Source: Rhabditophanes sp. KR3021 (lineage: Eukaryota > Nematoda > Chromadorea > Rhabditida > Alloionematidae). From it: a stretch of 64,000 nucleotides of DNA. The stretch lies in assembly GCA_963281155.1 (NCBI GenBank), contig CAUJLY010000002.1:7750001-7814000 (forward strand), given 5' to 3'. Of this stretch, positions 1 to 10,286 are shown piece after piece; position 1 is the first letter of the stretch, and each line of letters opens with the position of its first letter. The notes below the pieces were generated by a model, which saw only the letters and a list, made by a program, of their open reading frames with translations, searched no databases and was not told where the DNA came from. The translations under genes were made by a program, and so were the position numbers.

Positions 1-2
1 AA

Positions 3-1106
3 ATGAATGTCTCTAACAACATTGAAGATCTGATTATTCAAATTACAAAAAATAGTTCATACGAGTTACGTATGAAATATATCATTATTTACAATGATAC
101 AGCTGCCACAATCATCGGGTTTTTAGCAAATTTGATACTAATGTTCATTTTAACAAAAATTAGAAATAAAGAATTTAGTGTTTATAAAAAAATTCTAACA
201 TATACGACTCTTACCGATTTATTATTCTCAACGACTTCTGTTTTTACATCTATAAGAATTGAACCTGGTGAACATTGGATCGTAGTCTGGATTGCTGGAC
301 TTGTTCTTTACTTACCATTTAACCTTATTCAGCTAATAACATTAATTCATATATGTCTATTTACTTTGACTTTCTCAAACAATATCTTAGTCTTTTTATT
401 CCGTTACTATTTAATACAAAAGTAAGTTTACTAAGTAATTTCTATGTATGCTTTATTTAGAAATTACAAAATGACTAGCCAAAGTTACTTCATCCACATT
501 ATTGCCGTATTAATTTGGAATATTGGCGGATGTATTTTATGGAATAATGCATTAGTACGTTTATGATATCTTGTGACATCTGATTAATTTTGTCCAATTA
601 AGGGAAATGAGTCTATATTCTTTGATAAATTAAAAACCCCGCACTATATAATTCACCCTTTATCCATGCACGGACTACTTCTCTGGACATATGTAATTTT
701 GACAACCATGATCACGTTTTCAATTGTTTCATTTACATTTGTGGCAATTTCTCGCAATCTTAAAATAAAAGAACATGTTATGTCGAAAAGATCTAGAAAG
801 TTACAGATTCAATTAAATGGAGCAATGATGTTTCATTTTTTTTCAAATTTCTTTTTTTACATCATACCAATAGTAGTAATACTAGTTACTACCATTTTCA
901 AAAAAAGAATCAATGGATTTGTTGGAATTTGTTTTTTGCTATTTGAATGGGTCCCAACCTTAAACGCCTTCATATGTTTATTTTTTGTTGGGCCTTGTAC
1001 TAGCCAATTATTTGCTTATTTTAAAAAACCAACATTTACTGTCCGTTATCAAAATGGAATCATGAAAAACAATCAAGAAAATATGAGTATTTTATATTTA
1101 AATTAA
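3..1106 (+). CDS. Nematode chemoreceptor-type 7TM GPCR (Str-superfamily-like)
   Basis: Three exons, 3-421, 461-554 and 603-1106, join in frame to 338 aa with introns of 39 and 48 nt (GTAAGT...TTTAG and GTACGT...TTAAG). The protein has about seven hydrophobic segments. TM1-2 are followed by a YKKIL...DLLFS stretch, TM3 ends in FRYY, and a basic loop KRSRKLQIQL precedes TM6. These are hallmarks of the Str/Srd/Srh-type nematode chemosensory receptors, plasma-membrane receptors usually expressed in sensory neurons. The gene at 14866-15933 is a clear paralogue, with FRYC at the TM3 end, KTKQIQGQL before TM6 and nearly equal length. The ATG lies at the window edge, so an upstream start cannot be excluded. 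The exact subfamily is not assigned. Confidence 0.75.
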
Positions 1107-2120
1107 ATATTATGCGAAGACATGTACATAGGTAATGGTAGTTACTTTGAAAAGAACTTTCTTTCATCATATTCAAACATCAGCTCAAACTAAATATAAT
1201 TGTTTGGCCAATAAGGGTTTGATCTAGAAGCCTCGAACAAAATACAACAATACACTATTCAGTATGAATGATATATTGGCTGCTTAGAACATAGCTGCTG
1301 CATTGTAAAGAGACACAGAAGTCATTTGCTTAATGCCATTTAAGTTACAAATTGTAACAACTTATTTCATAATTATAAACCTTACGATTAAGAAAATATT
1401 ATTATTTTATTTGACAAGAAATATATCGTAAATCAATGCCAACTTATAACTGATAATGAATAATAAATACTCTTTATTTTAATCACACAAATAAATCAAC
1501 AATGATTTCGGTTACCACAACTTCTCCTCAAACACGCAGTAATTAATCATGACTTAAACATGGCTTATCTTTTGGTTAAAAGGTTGATCATTGTGTCAAA
1601 GTTTCAAATACATGACGATGCTGCTAGTTCATCAGACTATTCATGCCTCATTATGACAAAATAATTAGAAGATTCAGTTTAACAAACACCATGTTTAAAC
1701 TAACTTTGATGTAGAAAAAAAGCTCATTTGGGTAGGAGCTGGCCGCTTGTAAGGCAATGGTGAAGAAAAGTAGTTTCGAGAAAGACATTCCATGCCTGGT
1801 TTATAAAAATTCGTATAGACCTTTTTGATAAATAAGATTAAGTATAAATTCGTTTTGTTGTAAATGATATTGTGAAACAGCTTTGAAAGAGTTTAGATTT
1901 AATACTTAGGCTTCGTTTTAGGTTGTGTAAGTATACCCTCTTATCATCAGAAATTACTAGTATGAATAATTAAAGCAGTATTAATGATATCGCCTTATAT
2001 CATCGTTACCTACTGTCATAGGGTATCTTAGTGAGACCAATCCGCTACCCAAAAACAGTTATAAAGGAATCCTCATTTAAATGTATAAGCGCATTATTCT
2101 TCTGCTCAGCGTAAAGACCT
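1107..2120. other. Intergenic, no gene seen
   Basis: AT-rich stretch between the receptor gene and the first SL RNA promoter. Both strands hold only short ORFs broken by stops, and no RNA gene motif was recognised. Confidence 0.6.
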
Positions 2121-2151
2121 ACTTCCGATTGTCAGATATGTGTGTATAAAA
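2121..2151 (+). promoter_or_regulatory. SL RNA promoter, copy 1 (PSE-like box and TATA)
   Basis: ACTTCCGATTGTCA begins 54 bases and TATAAAA 30 bases upstream of the SL 5' GG. This is promoter type A, which is preceded by a GCGTAAAG box. Confidence 0.75.
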
Positions 2152-2174
2152 GGCTGGTAAAATGAAACTAAGAC

Positions 2175-2268
2175 GGTTTAAAAAACCCAGTTTGAGGTTA
2201 GTATGCGTTCAGTATTCTATAAGAATTCTGTTAGCAAATTTTGGAATGAGACTTGCAAAGGTCTCTAA
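2175..2268 (+). ncRNA. SL RNA gene, copy 1
   Basis: The RNA donates its first 22 nt to the 5' end of mRNAs by trans-splicing. The exon starts GGTTTAAAAAACCC, ends GTTTGAG and is followed at once by a GTTAGT splice donor. Downstream are a central AT-rich hairpin (GTATTC...GAATTC), the Sm-type site AAATTTTGG and a 3' hairpin GAGACTT-GCAA-AGGTCTC with a GNRA loop. This order of parts is that of nematode SL RNA. The transcript is about 92 nt; the exact 3' end is inferred. Confidence 0.92.
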
Positions 2269-2360
2269 TAAGAATATTTAAAAAGAGTAAATAATTGTCG
2301 CCTTTTACAATAGAAATTCCTTTCAAAAGTAAATTATTCAACTACTCACTGCAAAGTTCC

Positions 2361-2391
2361 ACTTCCGATCATCACACTAGATCATATAAAA
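2361..2391 (+). promoter_or_regulatory. SL RNA promoter, copy 2 (type B)
   Basis: ACTTCCGATCATCA at -54 and TATAAAA at -30. The sequence between and after the boxes differs from type A (CACTAGATCA, then GACGAACAAAAAG). Confidence 0.75.
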
Positions 2392-2414
2392 GACGAACAA
2401 AAAGAGACTACGAC

Positions 2415-2508
2415 GGTTTAAAAAACCCAGTTTGAGGTTAGTATGCGTTCGGAATTCTATAAGAATTCTGTTAGCAAATTTTGGAATGAGACTTGAAAAG
2501 GTCTCTAA
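2415..2508 (+). ncRNA. SL RNA gene, copy 2
   Basis: Same exon, donor and Sm-type site as copy 1. The central hairpin is a perfect GAATTC-TATAA-GAATTC and the 3' hairpin loop is GAAA instead of GCAA, still a GNRA tetraloop. Confidence 0.92.
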
Positions 2509-2606
2509 TAAAGTATAAAAAAAATAAGAAGTGATTTGCTTTTATATAAAAGAATATTTCATTTACATAAATATATTGATTATTCTACTACCCAGCGCAA
2601 AGTCCT

Positions 2607-2637
2607 ACTTCCGATTGTCAAATATGTGTGTATAAAA
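2607..2637 (+). promoter_or_regulatory. SL RNA promoter, copy 3 (type A)
   Basis: ACTTCCGATTGTCA at -54 and TATAAAA at -30. Confidence 0.75.
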
Positions 2638-2660
2638 GGCTGGTAAAATGAGACTAAGAC

Positions 2661-2754
2661 GGTTTAAAAAACCCAGTTTGAGGTTAGTATGCGTTCAGGA
2701 TTCTATAAGAATTCTGTTAGCAAATTTTGGAATGAGACTTGCAAAGGTCTCTAA
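2661..2754 (+). ncRNA. SL RNA gene, copy 3
   Basis: Exon, GTTAGT donor, AAATTTTGG site and GAGACTT-GCAA-AGGTCTC hairpin are all intact. It is the type-A member of the second dimer unit. Confidence 0.92.
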
Positions 2755-2846
2755 TAAGAATATTTAAAAAGAGTAAATAATTGTCGCCTTTTACAACGGA
2801 AATTCCTTTTAAAAGTAAATTATTCAACTACTCACTGCAAAGTTCC

Positions 2847-2877
2847 ACTTCCGATCATCACACTAGATCATATAAAA
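2847..2877 (+). promoter_or_regulatory. SL RNA promoter, copy 4 (type B)
   Basis: ACTTCCGATCATCA at -54 and TATAAAA at -30, identical to copy 2. Confidence 0.75.
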
Positions 2878-2900
2878 GACGAACAAAAAGAGACTACGAC

Positions 2901-2992
2901 GGTTTAAAAAACCCAGTTTGAGGTTAGTATGCGTTCAGGATTCTATATGAATACTGTTTGTAAATTTTGGAAAGAGACTTGAAAAGGTCTTA
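2901..2992 (+). ncRNA. SL RNA gene, copy 4 (diverged 3' half)
   Basis: The exon and donor are intact, but the body has drifted. The central region reads TGAATACTGTTTGT, the segment after the Sm-type site reads GGAAAGAG, and the 3' hairpin ends GGTCTTA instead of GGTCTCT, which weakens the closing pair. It may be a less active or decaying copy. Confidence 0.85.
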
Positions 2993-3459
2993 AATAAAAA
3001 TAATAATTTATATTGTGTCTTGTAATGCAGTTAACTTACTTCTTCTTTAACCATCTTTTTCTTCATTGTAGCAGCTCAATCACACCTTCACAACTGCTAT
3101 GTCCATTTCAACAAGTGGAGCTAAAGCTGCCTCAAATAAACGTTTATTGTAATGTCTAGGATGTGGACGAAGATACTTCGAAGATACATTACGTAATTGT
3201 GTAATGGCATTAGGAATAACTCTACTTGATAACAACATTTTTTTGACTAACAAATTTATTACCCAATGTTTCATTAAGATCAGCATTGGGGTAAAGTCAT
3301 TTGTTTGATTGTTATTTTAAATGTGACAAATGGCTGTTTATTCCTCAAATCAAAAAGAGACTTATCAATAGTCTGATATAAACAATTAAATTCAACCAAA
3401 ATATTATATAATGTCAAAAAAGTTACAATGTAAACAAATTGCAACATTAAGTAAACACT
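2993..3459. other. Intergenic with a short unassigned ORF
   Basis: The minus strand holds a 68-codon ORF at 3080-3286 whose middle (LRPHPRHYNKRLFEAALAPL) could be transposase-derived. The similarity is too weak to name. Nothing else was seen. Confidence 0.4.
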
Positions 3460-3531
3460 GGGGATATAGCTCAGGGGTAGAGCGCTCCCTTAGCATGGGA
3501 GAGGGCTGGGGTTCGATTCCCTATATCTCCA
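3460..3531 (+). tRNA. tRNA-Ala (AGC)
   Basis: A 72-nt cloverleaf without intron. The acceptor stem GGGGATA pairs with TATCTCC, followed by discriminator A. The D arm is GCTC...GAGC. The anticodon stem is CTCCC/GGGAG with loop TTAGCAT, giving anticodon AGC. The T arm is TGGGG-TTCGATT-CCCTA. The A box (TAGCTCAGGGGTAGAGC) and B box (GGTTCGATTCC) are intact. CCA is not encoded. Confidence 0.96.
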
Positions 3532-3922
3532 AATATATTTTTTGCCATTTTAACTAATTTTTAAATATACATTATTCTTTTTGATATAATATTATTTACA
3601 GTCATTGCGATTATTTTAGGAATAATTGGCTTTATTATTTTACAAAGCATATAGAGATGTTCTGTAAAAAACAAATTTATGATGAAATAAACTTTTTCAT
3701 GCTTGATCAGCTAACATAAAATGTCTTAAAATTTCAAAACATTTGGAAGTCAACTTTTAAATGTTATGAAAAACTACATTAATGTTGTGATTTATTATGA
3801 CATTGTAAGATATTTTTTCTTATCAGTTGATTCTGACCATAAGAATTATAAGTTTAAGGTTGATGATAAAAATATTTGCATTTAAAAGGATCGCATGAAC
3901 TAATACAATTATTCTCGTCATT
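3532..3922. other. Intergenic upstream of the UGT gene
   Basis: No ORF of note. An ATTTTAGGAATAATTGGCTTTATTATTTT stretch near 3615-3645 resembles the C-terminal membrane segment of the downstream UGT gene (5740-5770) and may be a small duplicated fragment. Confidence 0.4.
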
Positions 3923-5825
3923 ATGATGTGTACAAACTTTATTAAAGCAATATGTTTATTATTATTAATCGGAGGTTCAGTTGAATGTTTGAAGATTCTT
4001 TTTGTTGTTCCTCAAATGGGTAAGTAAAGAGATGATAGCTCATATCTTTGAATATTATTAAAAAGTCATCTTATTGTAACATTAATACCGCTTAATCAGT
4101 ATTATTTGAATGTAGAATGAGATGTGTCTGAGCATTCTTTATATATAAGGTAACATTTTTAGTTAAGAAGCATCTTATTACTTGAAAAGTTACATTTATT
4201 TTTAATAACTTTATTATATTGTCTTCTGTACATCTTTACAGGTAAATCGCATGTCAATTTTATGGGTAGATCGGCTGATATCTTGGTTAGTGCTGGACAT
4301 AATGTGACTTATCTATCGGTTCCAGTTGATCCTAATCTAACGTCTACGGGATCTAAATTGGCGCATATTGTGAAACTTCCTGAGTCGCCGATTCTTAATG
4401 ACTTGTTTAAACAATTTATTGGTGTGGCTTCTAGTTTGTGGACTCGGGATACTGGAAACCCTTTGGGTTTTTTGTCGATGGCTAAAGTGTTTAAAACTAT
4501 TAATGTTGAAAGTTGCAAAAATGTTGTTGGGAATGACGAAATGATAAGATTGATGAGAGAGGAAAAGTTTGATATTGGAGTGACTGAATCTTTTGATATG
4601 TGTGCTTTTGGAGCCATAAAGATGTACAATGTTCCAGTTACAGTTAGTGTTTTGAGTGGTGGAATCATGTCTTCTCACTACAAGTAATTTAATATTTACA
4701 TCGTTAGTTTGATAACATTTATTTTTTAGAAATTTCGGTTTGACATTCCCAGTCTCTCAAGTCCCAGAAGGAATGGCTGATTCATTAGAAATGGACTTTT
4801 TCGGAAGAATGAAAAATGTAGTAAGTCACTACGTCATGAAATGGTTTACAAGCCAACCTTTAATCGCCCAACAAGAGTTATTTGATAACAAATTTGGGAA
4901 GGGAGTTATTGACCTTGAAAAGGAATTGACAGAAGTATCTTTTCATCTTAGTAATGAAGATCCATACATTGGAACGGCTCATCCTTTAATTCACAAAGTA
5001 GTAGAGATTGGAGGTTTTTCAGTTTTACCACCAAAAAAAGTAACTCCTGAATTAGACGCAGTTTTGAATAAATACAAAATAAATGTGTTAGTTAGTTTTG
5101 GTTCAAATGCTAGATCAATTGACATGCCGGAAAATGTCAGAAATTCATTCCTTACTACATTTAAAAGATTAAGTCATATTGGGTTTATTTGGAAGTATGA
5201 AACTCCTGAAGATGGTACAGCAAAAGATCTAGATAATGTATTTACTTCACCATGGTTAGATCAAACTGCTATTCTAAATGATTCTAGAGTTTCTTCATTT
5301 GTTACTCACGTATGTTCTAAATGTTTAATTAATGATAATAGTATTTAGGGAGGGCTTAACTCAGTAACAGAAGCGGCCATTTACGGAACTAAGCTCCTTG
5401 GTATTAGTCTATATGCAGACCAAGTTCGTAATATTCTGCTCGTTCAAAGGAGTAATTTTGGAATTGCATTATTAAAAAAAGACGCCGGAGATGCTGATAA
5501 ATTGACAGCAGCAATTGAAAAATTAGTCGAAGAAGATAGTGAAATTAGTCGTGGAGCCAAGAGAATAAAAGATATGATTAAAAACCGTCCTCAAAATCAA
5601 ACAGATACTTATATCAAACATATTGAGTTTGCTGCTAAATTTGGAAAATTACCTAATCTTAATATGAAACAAATACCCATGTACCAATATGTGCTCCTTG
5701 ACATAATCTTATTTGTTGTATCAATTTTAGCAATCATTTTAGGCTCAATTGGCTTTATTATTTTTAAAGTTCATAAGAAATTTGCTGGTAAAAAAGAAGT
5801 TGAAATTACGAAAAAAACAAATTAG
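3923..5825 (+). CDS. UDP-glucuronosyltransferase/UDP-glycosyltransferase
   Basis: Four exons, 3923-4019, 4242-4683, 4730-5309 and 5349-5825, join in frame to 531 aa, the usual UGT length. The enzyme transfers sugar from a UDP-sugar to lipophilic substrates in the ER lumen, part of detoxication. It starts with a signal peptide followed by LKILFVVPQMGKSHVNFMGR. The GT1 signature is built across the exon 3/4 junction: WLDQ near residue 346, THGG at about 372-375, then NSVTEA and YADQ. A hydrophobic anchor of about 25 residues lies near 485-513, followed by a Lys-rich cytosolic tail (HKKFAGKK...KKTN). The start was chosen because the first of two adjacent ATGs opens the signal peptide. Expected motifs are all present; aglycone specificity cannot be read from sequence. 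Confidence 0.93.
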
Positions 5826-5851
5826 TACCTATAAATCATTTCTCATTATAA

Positions 5852-6430
5852 TCACTGTTTTTGCGACAAGTTATATCTTTCTATTACTCTTCTTTTAATA
5901 AAAGAGTTTAATCTTTCACATGCATCTGCAGACGATGGCTGTATTATTGAGGACACAAATTTAGATAATCTTGGAAATTGATATTGATGTTTCTTCCAGA
6001 AAGTAAGAATGTCAGGATACTCTGTTAATTGAGAGATTATTGAATTGTACCCATTTATTTCAGTATTAGTTAAAGGACTTGCATCACTAACAACAATTCT
6101 TTCCAATGTGTTTAAAAATGAATATGGGTTATCTTGTAACAATTCGCATTCTAACAGCAGGCCCAACCTTCAAATTTGATCTTGTTATGTGTGCACAGGC
6201 TTGATCAATTTTTAGGAATAGGTCACTACATATTTCAATTTTGTTGATTGTTTGGGTAATAACGAGATGTAATTTATGATTAGAACAATGCATTACACTA
6301 TCAAGTCGGGTAGGAGTATCATTTAAAGAATTGACATTTGATTGGAAATGTCTAGCAGCTTTTTGTAAAGCAAATGCTCCATCTCCAAGAAAACTTGAAG
6401 GACGATATGTGCCACAAATTGATGCAAACT
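5852..6430 (-). pseudogene. hAT-family transposase relic
   Basis: Reading on the minus strand, a first block near 6410-6160 contains the typical hAT segment CSNHKLHLVI. After a stop and frame change, the block 6166-5852 carries the C-terminal dimerisation region: FWKKH...FPRLSKF, then SSADACERLNSFIKRR (compare the hATC consensus P-x-SS-x-x-x-ER-x-FS). No terminal repeats or intact N-terminal zinc finger were found, so this is a dead fragment. It lies tail to tail with the UGT gene. Confidence 0.7.
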
Positions 6431-6724
6431 AAAGTACGCCGTGTCGGGTAGACAACACGTCAGCAACTGCTACAAATGTTACTCATCAAATATGCATGTT
6501 AACATTCAAATTATTACATCCAATTAGTGCATATATAAGGTTTATGTAGCAACAAAGTTAGGCGCCATACTTCTTATGCTATACTTTTAAACCGTTGTAT
6601 TCAAAATAATTAAAATTACATTTCAAAAAACTCCGAGACCGTTTCGGCATCACTTATCCTTGATGATCACAGTCATATCAGTTTCCGGCTATCATATCAA
6701 CCCCACCCGTACATTTTCTAAACT
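6431..6724. other. Intergenic, no gene seen
   Basis: Slightly more GC-rich than its surroundings (CCGAGACCGTTTCGGCATC near 6630). Possibly the flank of the hAT relic. No coding potential seen. Confidence 0.4.
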
Positions 6725-7769
6725 TCATTTCGATTTTCTAAAAAACCAATAAACACTTATATTCGTTGATATGACCATGGTCATAATACAAACAGGGAGT
6801 GAATTTGTAGAAAAATTTAGGAAATAAGTGTAATCATCTGGACTAAGCATAAAAAGGACGCAGCAGATATAAAAACCGGGACATAAACAAAATACCATCG
6901 AAGAAATAGAAATTGATACATAATAGTTTGATATTTTGCGATATTTTGCAGCCGTTTTAATGTTTTGCTGATTTTTGATAAGAAAACGCATTTCTTTTAA
7001 AATTAAAATGCACTTGTGAGTATATGCAATCATTACAATAGTTAAAGCTATTACTATACACGTTACACTTACTGCAATTAAAAAATATTGAGGATCCCCA
7101 TAACCAGTCAAGGTAACAGAATTTTTATTGAATATTTCAAAATCAGTTATATTATACCGTTTGAAATAAATTTCTTCAATTCTTTCTCGTGAAATTTTTG
7201 CAAGTAGCCATAGCGTTATGAATATAGTGTATAAAACAAAAAATATTAAAAAAATTATTTTATCAAATCTACTATAATCATGAAATTCTCTTTTACGAAC
7301 AAAAATGTTTGCTCTACCACAAGCATCTATGAACAAACATGTGAATATATTTCCAACGGAAAGTACTAATATTCCCTTCAATAAATAAGCTTAATAAAGA
7401 TTTGAGGTACTTACACTTAGAACATGGCACCCATTATCACCAGTAAACTTCATAAAACCAGAGCATATACCTAAGTATTTATTTAATATATTTTATAACT
7501 AAGCATAATTTACCTATATAGAAAGGGAAAAGTGCTCTAGTTCGGATCATTAGTCCAGCCAAAATAGCAGTTGACATATAGTAATATCTACTATAAATCA
7601 AATAATTTATATAAGCTAGTGAATTTTCTGCTTTTATATTTTTAAGGTACCAAATAGTCAAAATACATGATAAAATATCCAAAATTAATACGAAGTCTTG
7701 TATTACATACACTGGATCATCAAAACAATCAAATAATGGACTAAACCATAAGCAATATTTATAGTACAT
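6725..7769 (-). CDS. Nematode chemoreceptor-type 7TM GPCR
   Basis: Three exons on the minus strand, 7769-7514, 7470-7415 and 7375-6725, with introns of 43 and 39 nt, join in frame to 320 aa. The small middle exon supplies an extracellular-loop-like piece (CSGFMKF...GDNGCH) that the single ORFs miss. Several hydrophobic segments follow, then a basic pre-TM6 loop (AAKYRKISNY) and a short basic tail (WFFRKSK). It is presumed to be a plasma-membrane chemosensory receptor. Its sequence is unlike the other receptors in the window, so it belongs to a different subfamily that I cannot name. Confidence 0.72.
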
Positions 7770-9240
7770 TTTAGGAATATGAACTTGAAATAAAAATATT
7801 TTTCAAATAATTATTATTAATGACATTAGAAAAGTTTATAAACTTCATTAAGTTGTGACTAAAAGAATTTGTAAGCCTATTTTAAATTTGCACTAAACTG
7901 TAAATTTAATCATCATCTTTTGACGTTAAATTTAATTAGCTACTTATAATAACTACCTTTGGCTGGAAATTCTTAATTGTAGTATATTACTGGAACTATT
8001 TTTTAATTTGCTTCTTTAATCCAAATTGTATCTTTTCACTAAACAACCATATATTATTAAAAAGAATAGACAACTATATATTAAAAAGAATAGACAACCA
8101 TATATTATTTGAAAAAATTAACAAATTTTGCTTTGTAAATTAGTAAACTTAATAAAACATTTGCAATTGTCTGATATTCAAAAATAAAATGCAATGTGTA
8201 ATGAGAACATGCAATTTCAAGTAATTAAATTAAAAATAAATATATTACTAATGTCAGTCATTTTTTTATGTTGATTCGATTGTTTAAAAATTTGAAATGA
8301 ATTAAACGTAACGTTCTAAAAGATATTTAAATTAATTGAAGAAAGCTAAAAATATTGTTGCATTATAAATATCAACAGATACGCAATAACTTTTATTAAG
8401 AGTACCTTAGTACGTAAGATAGAAATCACCCTAAAGTATAAAATGTGCCTGCTTAAATACAAGCATTCCTGTTGTGGTAGCAAGATTAATCTATACAACA
8501 AAAGTGGCAAAGATGATATAAAATCACTTTGCGATATAAATAAGGATAAACAAATGTGGTTTTAGACCCTATTTGTTGTTACGTTACAACGATACATAAA
8601 ACATAACTAAAGTATAATATGAGAAACTAAAAGAATATTGTTGGAAGGCAATATACAAAAAGATGATATCATCTATCTCTTTACACCATTAAATAGCAGT
8701 ATATTTTTAAATAGTAAAAAATTTCAAGTCAATGTTTTTGGAACAAGAAATTATAACGTTTATAAAAAGAGTCAAAATAACTATATTTAAAAAATCTTTT
8801 TTGTACATGTTATTAAGCACTTCAATGTCTTCAAGACAACTATAGACTGATGCTAAAATTGACTGTTTTACTTTACTTTGTAAAATGCACTTTAATATCT
8901 TTGTAAAAGTCTAAAGCTCATTTCTTTTATTCCGCAAGTAAATATTTATATTTTTCTAAATCAGCATTTATAACATTTAACCAGAATTTTATTAAATATG
9001 TCAGCATTTATGACATTTAATCCGCACTTTGTTTTTATTGTTGGCATTTTTGGCATATATAAGGATGATGATTTTATTAATTGAAGCGGTGCGGAGATGT
9101 AATAACAACTCAAATGAATTCAAAGAATAGTTAAATGTCAGGCACAAGTCCCTAAGCTGATCGCGATTTGCCTAGCAAATTTTGTATATATAAAGCTATA
9201 CATTTTTAAAAATATTATTTGTTCATAGCTTTATAATGAC
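7770..9240. other. Long AT-rich intergenic stretch
   Basis: No gene seen on either strand. It contains a small tandem repeat at 8041-8110 and a two-copy motif TCAGCATTTATRACATTTAA at 8961 and 9001, 40 bases apart. Confidence 0.55.
8041..8110 (+). repeat. Short tandem repeat, about 28-nt unit
   Basis: ACAACCATATATTATT(A)AAAAAGAATAG recurs about 2.5 times with small deletions (8044, 8070 and 8094). Confidence 0.7.
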
Positions 9241-9264
9241 ATTTTATTTATAGTTCTTTCTATT

Positions 9265-9712
9265 ATGGAGAACAAATTAGTTAAGGATTATAAGAAAAAG
9301 AATGCCTTTAAAGGTAGCATCCAGTCCAATGGCAAAATAAAACAAGGATGAAGAAAAAGTTTGCACTTTAAAAGCTTTTGGTTTTGTTGTCACCAAGGGC
9401 CAATCCGAGAAGAATGCAAAGGTTACTTTGAACTATAATGAAATGGTAAGACTTTAATATATTTTTTAACTAGAACTAACATTTTGTATTTTAAGAACAA
9501 CTAAAACAATCATGTCTCTTTAACACCTTTTGACGTTAAGAAACCATTTTATTGACAAGAAGGATCCCCGTATTTCTGGCTCGTTTGATTATTAATTGTA
9601 AATTTCCAAAATGAAAAATATCAACCTTTTGAACAATAAAAAGTTCCTCAATGGAGTTTTTATCCATGGATCATTGGACAATAAAGAGACAACTATTGTT
9701 AAAGACGAATAA
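9265..9712 (+). pseudogene. Decayed coding stretch, not recognised
   Basis: Patches of coherent reading survive in shifting frames: EEKVCTLKAFGFVVTKGQ near 9350-9410, DKKDPRISGSFDY near 9555-9590 and NNKKFLNGVFIHGSLDN near 9637-9688. A GTAAGA...TTTAAG intron-like segment lies at about 9447-9496. Several stops interrupt it. No family was recognised. Confidence 0.35.
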
Positions 9713-9735
9713 ATTTGTCTATGCAATGAATATTA

Positions 9736-10286
9736 CGAAATTGTTGCTGATTGATTGTATAGTTTACTTAATTATATTCTGATTGAAACCAATAAAATAT
9801 TTGAATTGAATGTATGTGTATGTTTCTTAATTGTAAATCAAATAATTTTACTACTTCATTGTACATTTAAAGATTGAATTTGATTAAATAGTTTGTATCA
9901 AATCGTATTGTCGTGTGTAGTTTAAACTACAACGTGGAGTGTTGGAAAACATCAATAAATGATGTCATTATTGAAAGTTATATAAAAGAGTTTTTATTAG
10001 TGTGTAATAATTACCAAGAAATAAAGTGATTAGTGAATAAAAGTAACTCTATTTGTTATTCTTAATGGTTATTCTCTTGGACAGTTTTTATCAATTTTCA
10101 GATTAACAACTTTTAATAAACATTCGGATTAAATTCATAAATCCCTAGACAATTACATTATTTTGTCTGTGCTGATAAATAGCAAATTTGTTTTACATAA
10201 GCGGAAGTAAAATTGACCAGTATATAAAAAATCGTTATATACTCCAAATCACAATCAGTTTGAATAATCTACTCTACTAAAACATT
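9736..10286. other. Intergenic containing a dispersed repeat
   Basis: No gene seen apart from the repeat at 9912-9976. A CGGAAGT near 10202 is followed by TATATAAAAAA at 10221, without the spacing seen at SL promoters. Confidence 0.5.
9912..9976 (+). repeat. Dispersed repeat with GTAGTTTAAACTAC palindrome, copy 1
   Basis: GTGTGTAGTTTAAACTACAA is followed by CGTGGAGTGTTGGAAAA and CATCAATAAATGATGTCATTAT. The same series of blocks recurs at 25119-25178 with few changes, 15 kb away. The first block holds a perfect 14-nt palindrome and the last a near palindrome, CATCAATAAATGATG. Confidence 0.75.

Larger units (their letters stand above)
2175..2992 (+). repeat. Tandem dimer array of SL RNA genes
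   Basis: Four SL genes lie at intervals of 240, 246 and 240 bases. Copies 1 and 3, and copies 2 and 4, are each exactly 486 bases apart. Copies 1 and 3 carry promoter type A and copies 2 and 4 type B, so a two-gene unit has been duplicated. Confidence 0.85.

Noticed and set aside
2175..2992. Regularly spaced near-identical repeats that might suggest a CRISPR array
   Set aside because: The repeats are about 94-nt SL RNA genes with promoters, in a eukaryotic genome; the spacers are themselves homologous.
3080..3286. 68-codon minus-strand ORF with LRPHPRHYNKRLFEAALAPL
   Set aside because: Possibly transposase-derived, but no catalytic or dimerisation motif; similarity too weak to call.
4309..4678. 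Two minus-strand ORFs of 113-119 codons inside the UGT gene
   Set aside because: Antisense shadows of a well-supported UGT exon.
10202..10231. CGGAAGT followed by TATATAAAAAA as an SL-type promoter
   Set aside because: The box is in the wrong orientation relative to the TATA and no RNA gene follows.
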